Shown piece after piece: positions 22,136 to 31,826 of a DNA stretch of 64,000 nt. Position 1 is the stretch's first letter. Every line of letters starts with the position of its first letter. Position numbers and translations under genes: made by a program. The DNA is from Candidatus Desulfofervidaceae bacterium (GTDB lineage: Bacteria; Desulfobacterota; Desulfofervidia; Desulfofervidales; Desulfofervidaceae): NCBI GenBank assembly GCA_027064585.1, contig JAMOPI010000033.1:17026-81025 (forward strand), read 5' to 3'. Below the pieces are notes generated by a model. That model was not told the origin of the DNA, made no database searches, and saw only the letters and a program-made list of their open reading frames with translations.

Positions 22136-22504
22136 ATGGAAAACACTCATAAAGAGGCGATTGAAAGATACAAACGGCTTATAAAAAAGGCCGTGAAAAA
22201 GGTTTTTCCAGAAGAGATACTTATCATTCTGTTTGGTCCATTGGCGAGAGGTATGTTTGATAGACAGTCAGATATAGATATAGGCATTTATACAGGTACT
22301 GAAATTTCTGGAAAGAAGTATCTTGAGATAGGCGCACTGTTTGAACAGCTGCCTATTTTAAGAGAAATAGATCTTGTTGATCTTGCCAAAGTAAAAGATG
22401 TAAATTTTCTTGAGCAGATTATCAAAGAGGGTAAAATATGGATAGGTTCAGAAAGGCTTTTCAAAGATTTAAAAGGGCGTTTAGAAAGTATGAAGAGATC
22501 ATAA
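22136..22504 (+). CDS. MNT-type nucleotidyltransferase (antitoxin-like) with altered active-site loop
   Basis: 122-residue minimal nucleotidyltransferase of the MntA/DNA polymerase beta fold. MntA-type proteins neutralise HEPN toxins by adding AMP. The metal-binding SDIDI (Asp 46 and 48) is intact. The usual nucleotide-binding G-S-x-A-R-G loop reads G-P-L-A-R-G at 34-39, so the Ser is Pro. It lies 12 bases after moeA and overlaps the HEPN gene start by 67 bases, the typical pair layout. With the toxin broken, it may be decaying. Confidence 0.8.
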   Translation: MENTHKEAIERYKRLIKKAVKKVFPEEILIILFGPLARGMFDRQSDIDIGIYTGTEISGKKYLEIGALFEQLPILREIDLVDLAKVKDVNFLEQIIKEGKIWIGSERLFKDLKGRLESMKRS

Positions 22505-22858
22505 CTACACCCGTATTTAGAAATCTGTTTAAAAAGGAGTTTTTGGTTGAAATAACCACAAAGAGGTTTGAATATACTTATGAAAGTATGTGGAAATGTG
22601 CTAAAGAATACTTACGCTCTCAAGGAATAGAGTGTCATTCTCCTAAATCATGTTTTCAAGCACTGTTTTAAAGAGGGACTTCTTCCCGAAAAATATGAAG
22701 AGACAATAGGTAAATTGGTAGAAGTCAGAAACTGGTTAGTGCATGTTTATGATGAAGAAACAGCAGAAGAACTATATAAAGAAATTGTAGATGAGAAGAC
22801 ATATAAAGCAATAAAGATGGTGTTAGAAAGAATAGAAAAGCATCTAGAAGGAAAATAA
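22438..22858 (+). pseudogene. HEPN-domain toxin (HI0074-like partner of MNT), frameshifted
   Basis: The ATG at 22438 has a GAGGG ribosome site six bases upstream. Its frame reads through RFEYTYESMWKCAKEYLRSQGIE and SPKSCF, then hits TAA at 22669-22671. The next frame continues the family sequence from 22658 (KHCFKEGLLPEKYEE) to a stop at 22856-22858. That part includes RNWLVH, the Rx4H catalytic motif of HEPN RNases. One extra base at about 22657, in TTTTC, explains the break. The toxin is therefore probably inactive, unless UUU-C promotes +1 shifting or the base is a sequencing error. Confidence 0.8.
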
Positions 22859-22866
22859 GGGAGTAG

Positions 22867-24792
22867 ATGATGCCAAAACGTCATGTTTATTTGAAAATGA
22901 CACCATTAGAAGAGGCAAGGCGTATTTTTTTTACGGCCTTTGATTTTAGAGATTATCTAAAGACCGAGTGTGTGCCCACGACCGAGGCCTTAGGAAGGGT
23001 AACGGCCAGGCCCATCTTTACCCGTTTTTCTTCTCCCAATTTTCACTCGGCGGCCATGGATGGTTATGCGGTAGAGGCAAGCGTTACTTTTGAGGCATCT
23101 TTAGAACATCCCAAGGAATTAAAAGTAGGCAAAGAGGCCTTTCCTATAAACACTGGCCATCCCTTACCAGATAATACTAATGCGGTAATTATGATTGAAG
23201 ACGTGGTAGAAGAAGGGGATAAAATCATCATCCGTAAGGCAGTTTATCCCTGGCAAAATGTGCGCAAGGTAGGCGAAGATATCGTTGCCACTGAACTTAT
23301 TTTGCCTCCTTGCCATCAAATCACCCCTTATGACATTGGCGCCCTTTTAGAGGGCGGTATTTTTGAGATAGAAGTCAAGCAGCGGCCCAAAGTGGTGATT
23401 ATTCCCACGGGTAATGAAATTGTTCCTATTGAAAAGGTAGACAAAGAAGGACCTAAAAAAGGCGAGGTTATTGAGTCCAATTCATGGATGTTACGGGCCT
23501 TATTAACCAGGGTGGGGGCTATATGCGAAAAGTGGCCAGTGGTGCCAGATGAATATGATTTATTAAAAGAAACAATCGCCAAGGCCATAGATAGCGATGC
23601 CCATCTCATTATTGTCCTGGCTGGATCCTCAGCTGGTAGCAAGGATTACACCGCCTCGGCCCTGGAAGAACTGGGTGAAGTCCTGGTGCATGGTGTCACC
23701 ATTATGCCAGGGAAACCCACAATTTTAGCTAAGGTGAAAAATAAACCCATTATTGGCAATCCTGGCTATCCAGTGTCTTCTGTTATTTCCTTTGAACAGT
23801 TTGCCCTACCTCTTCTTTCGCGTATGCTGGGCATTGTTTATGAAAAAAGGCCAAGAATAAAGGTCTTTCCTGCCCGGGCCTTGCCTTCAAAACTGGGTAT
23901 TGAAGAATTTTTACGGGTAAAGCTTGGTAAAGTAGGGAAAAAGGTAATTGCTACATCTCTGCCACGGGCGGCGGGTTCTATTACCACTCTCACCAAGGCG
24001 CATGGAGTTATTCGCATCCCGGCCCAAAAAGAAGGCATTGGGGAAGATGAGCCGGTAGAGGCTGAACTCCTCGTGCCAGAGGAGGAAATTTTAAATACCA
24101 TTGTCATTATTGGTAGCCATGATTTAACCATTGACTTACTTGCTTCGGAGCTAAAGAAGGTAAATCCATTTTTAAATATCTCTGCCAGTAATGTTGGCAG
24201 CCTTGGTGGTTTAATGGCCATAAAAAAGGGAAAGGCACACTTAGCCGGTTCGCACCTTTTTGATCCAGAAACCGGTATTTACAACCTGACCTACATTGAC
24301 CGTTATTTAAAGGATGTGCCCGTAAAAGTTGTAAATCTGGTCATCAGACATCAAGGCCTAATCGTCCCCAAAGGTAATCCCAAGGACATTAAAGGCATTG
24401 AAGACTTAACCCGTCCAGACATTACCATGGTCAACCGCCAGCGTGGGGCGGGAACGCGTATTTTGCTTGATTATAAGCTTAAACAGTTAGGTATTGATCC
24501 TAGTCAGATCAAAGGCTATGACCATGAGGAGTTTTCACACATGGCTGTAGCTGTAGATGTACTGAGTGGGCGAGCCGATGTAGGACTTGGCATCTATGCG
24601 GCAGCTAGGGCCCTTGGACTTGATTTTATTCCCATTGCTACTGAAGAATATGACCTTGTTATCCCAGAACAATTCTGGCATACAGAAAAGATTCAAACGA
24701 TTTTAGAATTGATAAATTCTTCGGACTTTAAGCAGGCCATAGAAAAGATGGGAGGATACGAAACCACTAAGACTGGCACCATTAAGCGATGA
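22867..24792 (+). CDS. MoeA fused to a periplasmic-binding-like domain (MoeA-PBP)
   Basis: 641 residues. The N-terminal 400 or so form a full MoeA (MTPLEEARRIFF, SAAMDGYAVEAS, PTGNEIV, LAGSSAGSKDYT, HGVTIMPGKPT). The rest, from about residue 415, is a PBP_like domain with VIIGSHDLTIDLLASEL, AGSHLFDPETG and RQRGAGTRILLDY, related to molybdate/tungstate-binding proteins and the ModE-linked family. Such fusions are common in sulfate reducers and other W/Mo-using anaerobes. Two adjacent start codons (22867 and 22870) follow GGGAG. The gene overlaps smc by four bases. Confidence 0.88.
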   Translation: MMPKRHVYLKMTPLEEARRIFFTAFDFRDYLKTECVPTTEALGRVTARPIFTRFSSPNFHSAAMDGYAVEASVTFEASLEHPKELKVGKEAFPINTGHPLPDNTNAVIMIEDVVEEGDKIIIRKAVYPWQNVRKVGEDIVATELILPPCHQITPYDIGALLEGGIFEIEVKQRPKVVIIPTGNEIVPIEKVDKEGPKKGEVIESNSWMLRALLTRVGAICEKWPVVPDEYDLLKETIAKAIDSDAHLIIVLAGSSAGSKDYTASALEELGEVLVHGVTIMPGKPTILAKVKNKPIIGNPGYPVSSVISFEQFALPLLSRMLGIVYEKRPRIKVFPARALPSKLGIEEFLRVKLGKVGKKVIATSLPRAAGSITTLTKAHGVIRIPAQKEGIGEDEPVEAELLVPEEEILNTIVIIGSHDLTIDLLASELKKVNPFLNISASNVGSLGGLMAIKKGKAHLAGSHLFDPETGIYNLTYIDRYLKDVPVKVVNLVIRHQGLIVPKGNPKDIKGIEDLTRPDITMVNRQRGAGTRILLDYKLKQLGIDPSQIKGYDHEEFSHMAVAVDVLSGRADVGLGIYAAARALGLDFIPIATEEYDLVIPEQFWHTEKIQTILELINSSDFKQAIEKMGGYETTKTGTIKR

Positions 24793-27700
24793 AGGAAGAC
24801 ATAGTAACCAAAAGAACCACACTTAAGGCCTTAAGATTAAAAGGTTTTAAGTCATTTGCTCGGACCACCACCGTTCTGTTTTCCCCTGGTATCTCGGCTA
24901 TTGTTGGGCCCAACGGATGTGGTAAAAGCAATGTTGTAGATGCTATCAAGTGGGTGCTAGGCGAACAGGGATATAAGCCCCTACGAAGCAAAACAGCTGA
25001 GGATTTAATTTTTAGTGGCACTGATCGTTTTAGTCCTGCCTCTATGGCCGAGGTGTCTATCATCCTAGAACAAGAGGGGAATTCTTCTTCGGTTGAATTC
25101 ATGTTGACACGACGTATTTTTCGCTCAGGTGAAACAGGTTATTTAATCAACAAACGCCCCTGTCGGCTAAAGGACATAAGGGAAACCCTCTTAAACCTCG
25201 GATTTGGTCTTAAAAGCTATGGCATCATTGATCAGGGACAGGTAACAGAACTAATTGAGTTCTCCCCTTTAGAAAAGAGGCGACTTTTGGAAGAGGCAGC
25301 CGGTATTACCAAATATCGGGAAAAGAAGGAAGAAACCCTGCGTAAGCTTGAGGATACTAAACAAAACCTAGTGCGTCTGGAGGATATCTTAAAGGAAGTA
25401 GAGACCCAGGTCCGGCGGCTGGCCCAGCAGGCCAAGCGGGCGAAGGAGTATCTGGAACTAAAGGAAAAATTAAGACAGATAGAAATCTCCCTTCTTCTGC
25501 AAAGATATAAATCCAAAAAAGAGGCATGGGAAAGACGGCAAAAAGAAGCCACGCAGCTACGGGAAGAAAATAGTGCCTTACTTTCTAGGCATGCAAGCCT
25601 ATCCCAGCAGTTAAAAGGGGTTAAACATCAAGTCTTTAACCTGCAAGAACAGCTAAAGACTAAGGAAAAATTCCTTTGGGAAACACGTACCAAGCTTAAA
25701 GAGTTAGAGTTAAAACAAAAAGGACTGGACGAAAAGGAAGAAGCGGCCAAGAAGAGAAAAAAACAATTAGAAGAACACTGCAAACGGCTTGAGGTAGAAA
25801 AAGAAGAGATAAAAAAACAGAGGGTTGAGGTAGAAAAGGAATTGGCTCAGCTAGAGTCCCAGCTCAAAACGCTGAAAGAAGAGGGAGAAGGTGTTAAAAC
25901 AATAGTGGCGGAACTAGAGAATATTTTAAAAGAGAACAGACGCATTTTAAAAGAAAAGAAGCAAGCGCAGGACAAAATTAAGCAGCGTTTAATCCGGACC
26001 GAGACAGAAATAGAACACCTGCAAAGGCAAAAGAGACGGCTGGAAGAAGACAAAAAGGGCATAGCTGAAAAGTTAAGGCAGGCAAAAAAAAAGGCACTTA
26101 AAGCAGAGGAAGAATTAAAGAAAATTTCTGAAAAGCTAGGGGAGTTGAAAGAAAGAATAAATGAACTAACCGCCAAAAAGAAAGAGGCAGAGGAGGCCTA
26201 TGAAGGAATTTTAGAGAGGCATCGGCGGTGGCAAAGGGCAGTTTTAAATATGGAAGAGATCCTAATCCGGCGGCGCTCGCAGTTAAAAACGGTAGAACAA
26301 TGGCTTAAGGCCCATCAGCCAAGAGAAAAACTAAAAGGGGCCTTAGGGCAGGTAATGGATATTCTGGCTGAGGCCAAGGGCTATGAGGATGCCGTAGAGG
26401 CAGTCCTGCGGTTTAAGGCCAATGATGGGTGGCTAATTCCCGACCTAGAGACAGGTTTACGGCTCTTAAAGGTAAACAAGGTCCAAACATTGGTGCCAGT
26501 AGAGCTAAAGATAGAAACTCACCCCCTTAACACCCCTTTAGGCTCGCCCCTTCTAGAAAAAATCCGGTTTAAGCCAGGGTATGAAGAAGTAGGAAAAAGG
26601 CTTTTTGCCCAGGTAGTGTTGGTTGAGAAACTTGAAGCTAAACTTTTAAATTATGCTGGTTATCTCTTTGTTACGCCCATGGGAGAAATCCTGACAAAAG
26701 AAGGAATTCTGCATAAAGAGCAAATGCAGGGTGTGCTTAAGGAATATTTAGAAAAACAACAAAAAAAGACCTGGCTTAAAAGCACTATCAGTGTCTTAGA
26801 GACAAAACTGCCGCAGGTAAAGACAATTTCTGAAAGGCTTAAAAGGCAGTTAAAACAACAAGAAGCGTTTGTTAAGGAAGCAGAAAGGGAAATAAAAAGG
26901 CTAGAAAAGGAAAGGCAGCGCCTTAAGGGAGAAGAAATCAGGCAACGGGAATTCCTTAAGTATACCCTTTTACAAAAAGAGGAAGTGGAAAAACGACAAG
27001 TCAAAATAGAAGATGAATGGATCAGACTTGAACAGCAACAGGCAGAAAGGGAAAAGGAAAGGCAGGTTTTAAGAGAACAAAATGGACAGTTAAGGGAGGA
27101 GTTAAGACGATTAAGAGAGAAGCTTGAGAAGGTTGAAAGGTTAAGAAACGAAAAAAAGGAATTTCTCTCCCGTTATCAGTGGCAGCAGCAGGAGGGAGAG
27201 AAAAAAAGGGTATTTTTACGAAAAGAAAGGCAGCGGCTTGAACGCAGAGAAGGAGAATGTGAAAGGGGGTTAAAACAGGCCTTAAAGGAAACCGAGGAAC
27301 TCACAGCCGAAATTAAAAGAGCTTTCCAAGAAAGAGAAACTATAAAGAGGAATTTAGTTGTATGTAAGGAAAAATTAGAAGAAATAGAAGGTATTATAGA
27401 GCTGCGCAAAAGGGAACTAGAAGTATCTTTAAAGGAAAAGAAAGACTTAGAACGGCAGATTGAAAGCCTAGAAAGAGCGATCACTCAAAAGCGAGAAAGA
27501 CTACAAGTGCTAGAAAGGGAAATGGAAGGGCTACAGGCCGAGGCCAATCTCTTTAAAGAGCGGCTTTTAAAGGAATATGAACTTTCTGCTGATAACGAAA
27601 CACCTCCCTTTGTTCTTTCAGAAAAGGAATTAGAAGAAAAGAGGTTAGAAGTCAATCTACGTCTAGAGAAACTTGGCCAGGTAAACTTAGGGGCAATAGA

Positions 27701-28289
27701 GGAATATGAAGAAGTTAAGGAACGATATGAGTTTTTAAAAGCACAACGCGAGGATTTAAGGGCATCTATCAGGGATTTACAAAAGGCCATCTGCACTATT
27801 GATCAAACCTCAGCCAAGCTCTTTCTCTCTACCTTAGAGAAGGCCAACCAAGAATTTAAAAGGCTTTTACAATTCATCTTTGGAGAGGCTAGGGGAGAAA
27901 TTGTTTTACTTGATCCAGCCCATCCTTTAACTTCAGGGGTAGATTTTAAGGTTCAATTGCCTGGGAAAAGGGTACGGCATCATCTTTTTTCTATGGGCGA
28001 ACGGAGTTTGATCTCCTTAATCTTTTTGTTTGGGCTTTATTTTATCAAACCAAGTCCTTTTTGCATTCTGGATGAGGTAGATGCAGGGCTGGATGAAAGG
28101 AATGTAGAAAGATTTTGCAATTTGCTTAAGCAGCTTAAGGACACGATGCAACTAATTGTTATTACCCATCACCGGCGTGTAATGGAGGCGGCGGATCAAC
28201 TGATTGGGGTAACAATGGAACAAAAAGGCGTTAGCAGTATTGTTTCTATTTCCCTGGAAGGAGGGGAGAAAAATGTTCAAGTGGTTTAA
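24789..28289 (+). CDS. smc: Chromosome segregation protein SMC
   Basis: 1166-residue condensin ATPase. It has the Walker A GPNGCGKSN at 40-48 (LKGFKSFARTT just before it), two long charged coiled coils (about 165-500 and 690-1010) and a hinge at about 510-660. The C-terminal head has LDEVDAGLDERN (Walker B/D-loop). The signature motif reads F-S-M-G-E-R-S rather than the usual L-S-G-G-E-[KR]-[AST]. The start overlaps the previous stop (ATGA) and the end overlaps ftsY by 17 bases. Confidence 0.95.
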   Translation: MKEDIVTKRTTLKALRLKGFKSFARTTTVLFSPGISAIVGPNGCGKSNVVDAIKWVLGEQGYKPLRSKTAEDLIFSGTDRFSPASMAEVSIILEQEGNSSSVEFMLTRRIFRSGETGYLINKRPCRLKDIRETLLNLGFGLKSYGIIDQGQVTELIEFSPLEKRRLLEEAAGITKYREKKEETLRKLEDTKQNLVRLEDILKEVETQVRRLAQQAKRAKEYLELKEKLRQIEISLLLQRYKSKKEAWERRQKEATQLREENSALLSRHASLSQQLKGVKHQVFNLQEQLKTKEKFLWETRTKLKELELKQKGLDEKEEAAKKRKKQLEEHCKRLEVEKEEIKKQRVEVEKELAQLESQLKTLKEEGEGVKTIVAELENILKENRRILKEKKQAQDKIKQRLIRTETEIEHLQRQKRRLEEDKKGIAEKLRQAKKKALKAEEELKKISEKLGELKERINELTAKKKEAEEAYEGILERHRRWQRAVLNMEEILIRRRSQLKTVEQWLKAHQPREKLKGALGQVMDILAEAKGYEDAVEAVLRFKANDGWLIPDLETGLRLLKVNKVQTLVPVELKIETHPLNTPLGSPLLEKIRFKPGYEEVGKRLFAQVVLVEKLEAKLLNYAGYLFVTPMGEILTKEGILHKEQMQGVLKEYLEKQQKKTWLKSTISVLETKLPQVKTISERLKRQLKQQEAFVKEAEREIKRLEKERQRLKGEEIRQREFLKYTLLQKEEVEKRQVKIEDEWIRLEQQQAEREKERQVLREQNGQLREELRRLREKLEKVERLRNEKKEFLSRYQWQQQEGEKKRVFLRKERQRLERREGECERGLKQALKETEELTAEIKRAFQERETIKRNLVVCKEKLEEIEGIIELRKRELEVSLKEKKDLERQIESLERAITQKRERLQVLEREMEGLQAEANLFKERLLKEYELSADNETPPFVLSEKELEEKRLEVNLRLEKLGQVNLGAIEEYEEVKERYEFLKAQREDLRASIRDLQKAICTIDQTSAKLFLSTLEKANQEFKRLLQFIFGEARGEIVLLDPAHPLTSGVDFKVQLPGKRVRHHLFSMGERSLISLIFLFGLYFIKPSPFCILDEVDAGLDERNVERFCNLLKQLKDTMQLIVITHHRRVMEAADQLIGVTMEQKGVSSIVSISLEGGEKNVQVV

Positions 28290-29358
28290 ATGGAAAAAGA
28301 AAAAAGAAGAGGAAGAAAAACCTTTAAAAGAAGAGGAAAAACAGCCTGAAGAGAAAGTTAAAGAAGAGACAGTAGCCGAAGAAATAACTCCAGTAGCAGA
28401 AATACCTCCGGTGGAAGAAAAGGAAGAAAAGGAAGAAAAAAAGAGGCAGTTTGGATTTATCAAACGATTAAAGGAAAGACTGAGTAAGACCAGACAGGCC
28501 TTAACCGAACGCATTGATCAACTCTTTTTGGGGAAAAAGGAGATAGACGAAGAGGTCCTAGAAGAGTTAGAAGAAGTACTCATCATAGCCGATCTAGGGG
28601 TAAAGGCCACACAGGAACTCATCCAGCGGATTACCAAAAAGGTCAGTCGCAAAGAGATTAATAATGTAGAGGAATTGAAAAGGGTCTTAAAAGAAGAGAT
28701 CTTAAGTTTACTACAGCTAGAAACTCCACCTCTAGAAGTAGAAAAGACCAAGCCTTTTATATTTATGATGGTTGGGGTAAATGGTGTGGGCAAAACAACA
28801 ACCATCGCCAAACTAGCTAAGTATTATAAAGATATGGGCAAAGAGGTGCTACTTGTGGCAGCCGATACCTTTCGGGCAGCGGCCATTGAACAGCTAGAAA
28901 TCTGGGCCAAGCGGGTAGGAGTAGATTTTTACAAGCAACAAAGTGGGGCCGATCCAGCCGCCGTGGCCTTTGATGGTGTACAGAGGGCCAAGGCAAAAGG
29001 AGTAGATGTCGTCTTTATAGATACAGCGGGAAGGCTGCACACTAAAGTCAATCTTATGGAAGAACTTAAAAAGGTAAAACGGGTAGTGCAAAAGCTTGTT
29101 CCTGATGCACCGCATGAGATTATACTTGTTTTGGATGCCACGACAGGCCAAAATGCCACCTCGCAAACCAAACTCTTTCACGAAGCCCTTGGCGTAACAG
29201 GTATTGTTATGACCAAACTGGATGGAACAGCTAAAGGAGGTATTTTGGTGAGCATTGCCCATGAATTTAAAATTCCCATTCGGTTCATCGGTATCGGCGA
29301 AAAGATGGATGATTTAAGACCTTTTGATCCAGAGGCCTTTGTGGAGGCGCTATTTTAA
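28273..29358 (+). CDS. ftsY: Signal recognition particle receptor FtsY
   Basis: SRP GTPase receptor that docks ribosome-nascent chains at the membrane. I chose the ATG at 28273, [15 protein letters not shown], which follows GGAGGGG. A longer in-frame start at 28240 lacks this. It has a highly charged A domain (about 1-70), the N domain, and the G domain with [33 protein letters not shown] and [10 protein letters not shown]. The ending [11 protein letters not shown] is typical. It lies immediately downstream of smc, a common pairing. Confidence 0.95.
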   Translation: MFKWFKWKKKKEEEEKPLKEEEKQPEEKVKEETVAEEITPVAEIPPVEEKEEKEEKKRQFGFIKRLKERLSKTRQALTERIDQLFLGKKEIDEEVLEELEEVLIIADLGVKATQELIQRITKKVSRKEINNVEELKRVLKEEILSLLQLETPPLEVEKTKPFIFMMVGVNGVGKTTTIAKLAKYYKDMGKEVLLVAADTFRAAAIEQLEIWAKRVGVDFYKQQSGADPAAVAFDGVQRAKAKGVDVVFIDTAGRLHTKVNLMEELKKVKRVVQKLVPDAPHEIILVLDATTGQNATSQTKLFHEALGVTGIVMTKLDGTAKGGILVSIAHEFKIPIRFIGIGEKMDDLRPFDPEAFVEALF

Positions 29359-29362
29359 ACAA

Positions 29363-29386
29363 AAACCCCACCTTAAGGTGGGGTTT
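29363..29386. terminator. Bidirectional terminator between ftsY and dsrC
   Basis: Ten-pair stem (AAACCCCACC with GGTGGGGTTT) around TTAA. On the minus strand it continues into TTTTTGTTT, ideal for ending dsrC. On the plus strand it ends ftsY with a shorter T-run. Confidence 0.8.
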
Positions 29387-29413
29387 GCACGCGTGCAATA
29401 TAGAAGCTTGTCT

Positions 29414-29734
29414 TTACACACAACCAGTGGGCTTGGGTAATCCGGCCATCTTACAGGCTCCCTTACCAGGTCCAGACGGAAAGAGCTCGTAAATCTTTTT
29501 CAGCTTGAAACCAGTCGCCTTAGAAAACACTCTCACCATCGGAGCAATACCATGCTTCCTGTAATAGTCTTGCAAGAAGTGGATGCACTTCCAATGATCT
29601 GCGGTCAATTCCTTAATACCTTCTTGTTCTTTCACATATTCAACCCACTCAGGACACCACTCATCTAATCCACCAGCTAAGAAACCATCTTCGTCAACTT
29701 CCCATTTTTTACCTTTGTACTCTACTGTTGGCAT
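29414..29734 (-). CDS. dsrC: DsrC sulfur carrier (dissimilatory sulfite reductase partner)
   Basis: 106-residue DsrC/TusE family protein. In sulfate reducers it carries sulfur from DsrAB as a trisulfide that is reduced by the DsrMKJOP membrane complex. Both active cysteines are present: Cys 94 (GKGACK) and the penultimate Cys 105 (PKPTGCV). So it is true DsrC rather than a one-Cys RspA-like protein. The central WKCIHFLQDYYRKHGIAP is conserved. It is not linked to dsrAB here; it has its own promoter and terminator, as often seen for this highly expressed gene. AAGGAGGTG precedes the ATG. Confidence 0.96.
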   Translation of the reverse strand: MPTVEYKGKKWEVDEDGFLAGGLDEWCPEWVEYVKEQEGIKELTADHWKCIHFLQDYYRKHGIAPMVRVFSKATGFKLKKIYELFPSGPGKGACKMAGLPKPTGCV

Positions 29735-29770
29735 TTATTTCACCTCCTTCTCCCAAATTTTCTCCAGCAG

Positions 29771-29799
29771 ATTTATCATATAATCCTAAAACTTGTCAA
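29771..29799 (-). promoter_or_regulatory. Promoter of dsrC
   Basis: Consensus TTGACA (29799-29794), 17-base spacer, ATAAAT (29776-29771), about 37 bases before the ATG. It sits in the 75-base gap after acs, so dsrC can be transcribed on its own. Confidence 0.65.
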
Positions 29800-29809
29800 T
29801 AGTTTTTTT

Positions 29810-31732
29810 CTAATCTGCCAAAGTTGTCAAGTCTCCTGGATCTACGCCCATCTCTCTGGCCTTTAATACACGACGCATGATCTTTCCACTTCTTGTCTTT
29901 GGTAAGCTGTTTACAAACTCAATAGATTTCACAATAACAATGGGGCCTAATTCCTTCCGAATGTGTCGCCTAATTTCTTTGTCCAATTCTTCACTGGGCT
30001 CATATCCTTCTTTTAAGATTACAAATACTTTGGCCACTTCGCCCTTAATGGAATCAGGCACACCAATACAGGCAGCCTCGGCCACAGCTTTATGGCCAAC
30101 TACGGCACTTTCTATTTCAGCCGTACCAATTCTGTGACCAGCAATGTTTATTACATCATCTGCTCGGCTCTGAATCCAAAAATATCCATCCTTGTCTTTA
30201 CGGGCAATATCACCGCTACAATAAACACCACCTGGAATTTTCTCCCAATAAACTTGCTTATACCGTTCTGGATCACGGTAGAGAGTACGGAGCATAGAAG
30301 GCCAAGGCTTTTTGATCACTAAAAATCCTCCCTTTCCTTCAGGAACAGAATTACCGTCTTTGTCTACAATATCAGCGTGGATACCAGGGAAAGGTCTTGT
30401 AGCTGAACCAGGTTTTAAAAGGCTTACCGGTAAGGGAGTAATCATAAATGCCCCCGTCTCTGTCTGCCACCAGGTATCCATAATCGGACACCTCTCCCGG
30501 CCAACATTTTTGTAATACCACATCCAGGCCTCTGGATTAATAGGCTCTCCAACTGAACCCAGTAGTCTTAAGGTAGAAAGGTTATGTCGCCGCGGGATGG
30601 CTGATCCATAGCGCATAAGCATCCGGATAGTAGTGGGAGCAGTATAAAGAATAGTGATGCCAAAGTCCTCTATGATCTTCCACATGCGATTGGCCTTAGG
30701 ATAAAGAGGATGACCTTCATACATAACGGTAGTTGCCCCAGCCATCAAGGGACCGTAGACAATATAGCTATGGCCGGTAATCCAACCAGGATCAGCGGCA
30801 CACCAATAGATATCCGTTTCTTTAATATCAAAAACCCATTTTAAAGTACGGTGTACTCCAACCATATACCCGCCGTGAACATGAACTACACCTTTCGGCT
30901 TTCCAGTCGTACCAGAGGTGTAGAGGATAAAAAGCATGTCTTCAGCATCCATAACCTCGGTCTCACATTCTTCTGGCGCAGCATCCATCAATTCATGGAA
31001 CCATAAGTAACGGCCATCACTCATATCTATTTCCTCGCCAGTCCTCTGGACAACGATAACATTTTCAACAGTCGGACATTCAAGCATGGCCTCATCTACA
31101 ACATTTTTTAGATTGATAATTTTTCCGTTCCGATAAAGACCGTCAGCGGTAACAATGATTTTGGCCCGGGCATCATTTACTCTTTCCTTTAAGGCGGCAG
31201 CACTAAAGCCAGCATAGACTACAGTGTGAACGGCGCCAATCTTGGCACAGGCGAGCATGGCAATGGCAATTTCTGGAATATTAGGCAGATAGATGGCTAC
31301 CCGATCACCTTTCTTTATCCCTAAGGATTTTAAAACATTAGCAAATTTGTTAACGCGGCGATATAGTTCATAATAGGTCAATTTTTTTATGTCCTTTAAA
31401 GGCTCACCCTGCCAAATAATGGCTACCTTGTTTTTACGAAAGGTATGCACATGCCGATCTAAAGCATTATGCACAATATTGCACTTTCCTCCTACAAACC
31501 ATTTGTAAAAAGGAGGATCAGAGTCATCTAAAACCTTGTCCCATTTCTTATACCACTCAAGCTCTTCAGCTGCTTCTTCCCAAAAACTAACAAAGTCTTC
31601 TTCCCCCTTACGGATGGCCTCTTCATACTCAAGGGGGGTTACATTAGCCTCAATCACAATTTCTGGTAAGGGCCTAAACACCCTATCTTCTTCCAGCACC
31701 ACATCTGTAATCTGGCGACCTTCTTCTGCCAT
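29810..31732 (-). CDS. acs: Acetyl-CoA synthetase (AMP-forming)
   Basis: Activates acetate with ATP and CoA to acetyl-CoA. The 640-residue product is full length. It has the ANL-family P-loop [19 protein letters not shown], the [14 protein letters not shown] acetate-pocket region, DTWWQTETG, and the C-terminal TRSGKIMRR whose Lys is the acetylation-regulated catalytic residue. It is monocistronic with its own promoter. In a sulfate reducer it could feed acetate into oxidation or assimilation; the direction is not shown by the sequence. Confidence 0.95.
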   Translation of the reverse strand: MAEEGRQITDVVLEEDRVFRPLPEIVIEANVTPLEYEEAIRKGEEDFVSFWEEAAEELEWYKKWDKVLDDSDPPFYKWFVGGKCNIVHNALDRHVHTFRKNKVAIIWQGEPLKDIKKLTYYELYRRVNKFANVLKSLGIKKGDRVAIYLPNIPEIAIAMLACAKIGAVHTVVYAGFSAAALKERVNDARAKIIVTADGLYRNGKIINLKNVVDEAMLECPTVENVIVVQRTGEEIDMSDGRYLWFHELMDAAPEECETEVMDAEDMLFILYTSGTTGKPKGVVHVHGGYMVGVHRTLKWVFDIKETDIYWCAADPGWITGHSYIVYGPLMAGATTVMYEGHPLYPKANRMWKIIEDFGITILYTAPTTIRMLMRYGSAIPRRHNLSTLRLLGSVGEPINPEAWMWYYKNVGRERCPIMDTWWQTETGAFMITPLPVSLLKPGSATRPFPGIHADIVDKDGNSVPEGKGGFLVIKKPWPSMLRTLYRDPERYKQVYWEKIPGGVYCSGDIARKDKDGYFWIQSRADDVINIAGHRIGTAEIESAVVGHKAVAEAACIGVPDSIKGEVAKVFVILKEGYEPSEELDKEIRRHIRKELGPIVIVKSIEFVNSLPKTRSGKIMRRVLKAREMGVDPGDLTTLAD

Positions 31733-31760
31733 ATTTGCCTCCCTTAAAGATTTGAAGAAT

Positions 31761-31789
31761 TTTTTAAACTTTTGTTAGAAAAAAGTCAA
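31761..31789 (-). promoter_or_regulatory. Promoter of acs
   Basis: TTGACT (31789-31784), 17-base spacer, TAAAAA (31766-31761), about 28 bases before the ATG, with a GGGAGG ribosome site between. Confidence 0.6.
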
Positions 31790-31826
31790 GTTTTGACGGC
31801 AAACGGTAGGTTGGAAGGAATAAAAG

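Noticed and set aside
22438..22671. A genuine 77-residue short protein
   Set aside because: The downstream frame continues the HEPN family sequence including its catalytic motif, so the short frame is better explained as a frameshifted gene.
28240..28272. Longer FtsY start inside smc
   Set aside because: The ATG at 28273 has a GGAGGGG site and begins with the usual short aromatic/basic FtsY N-terminus.
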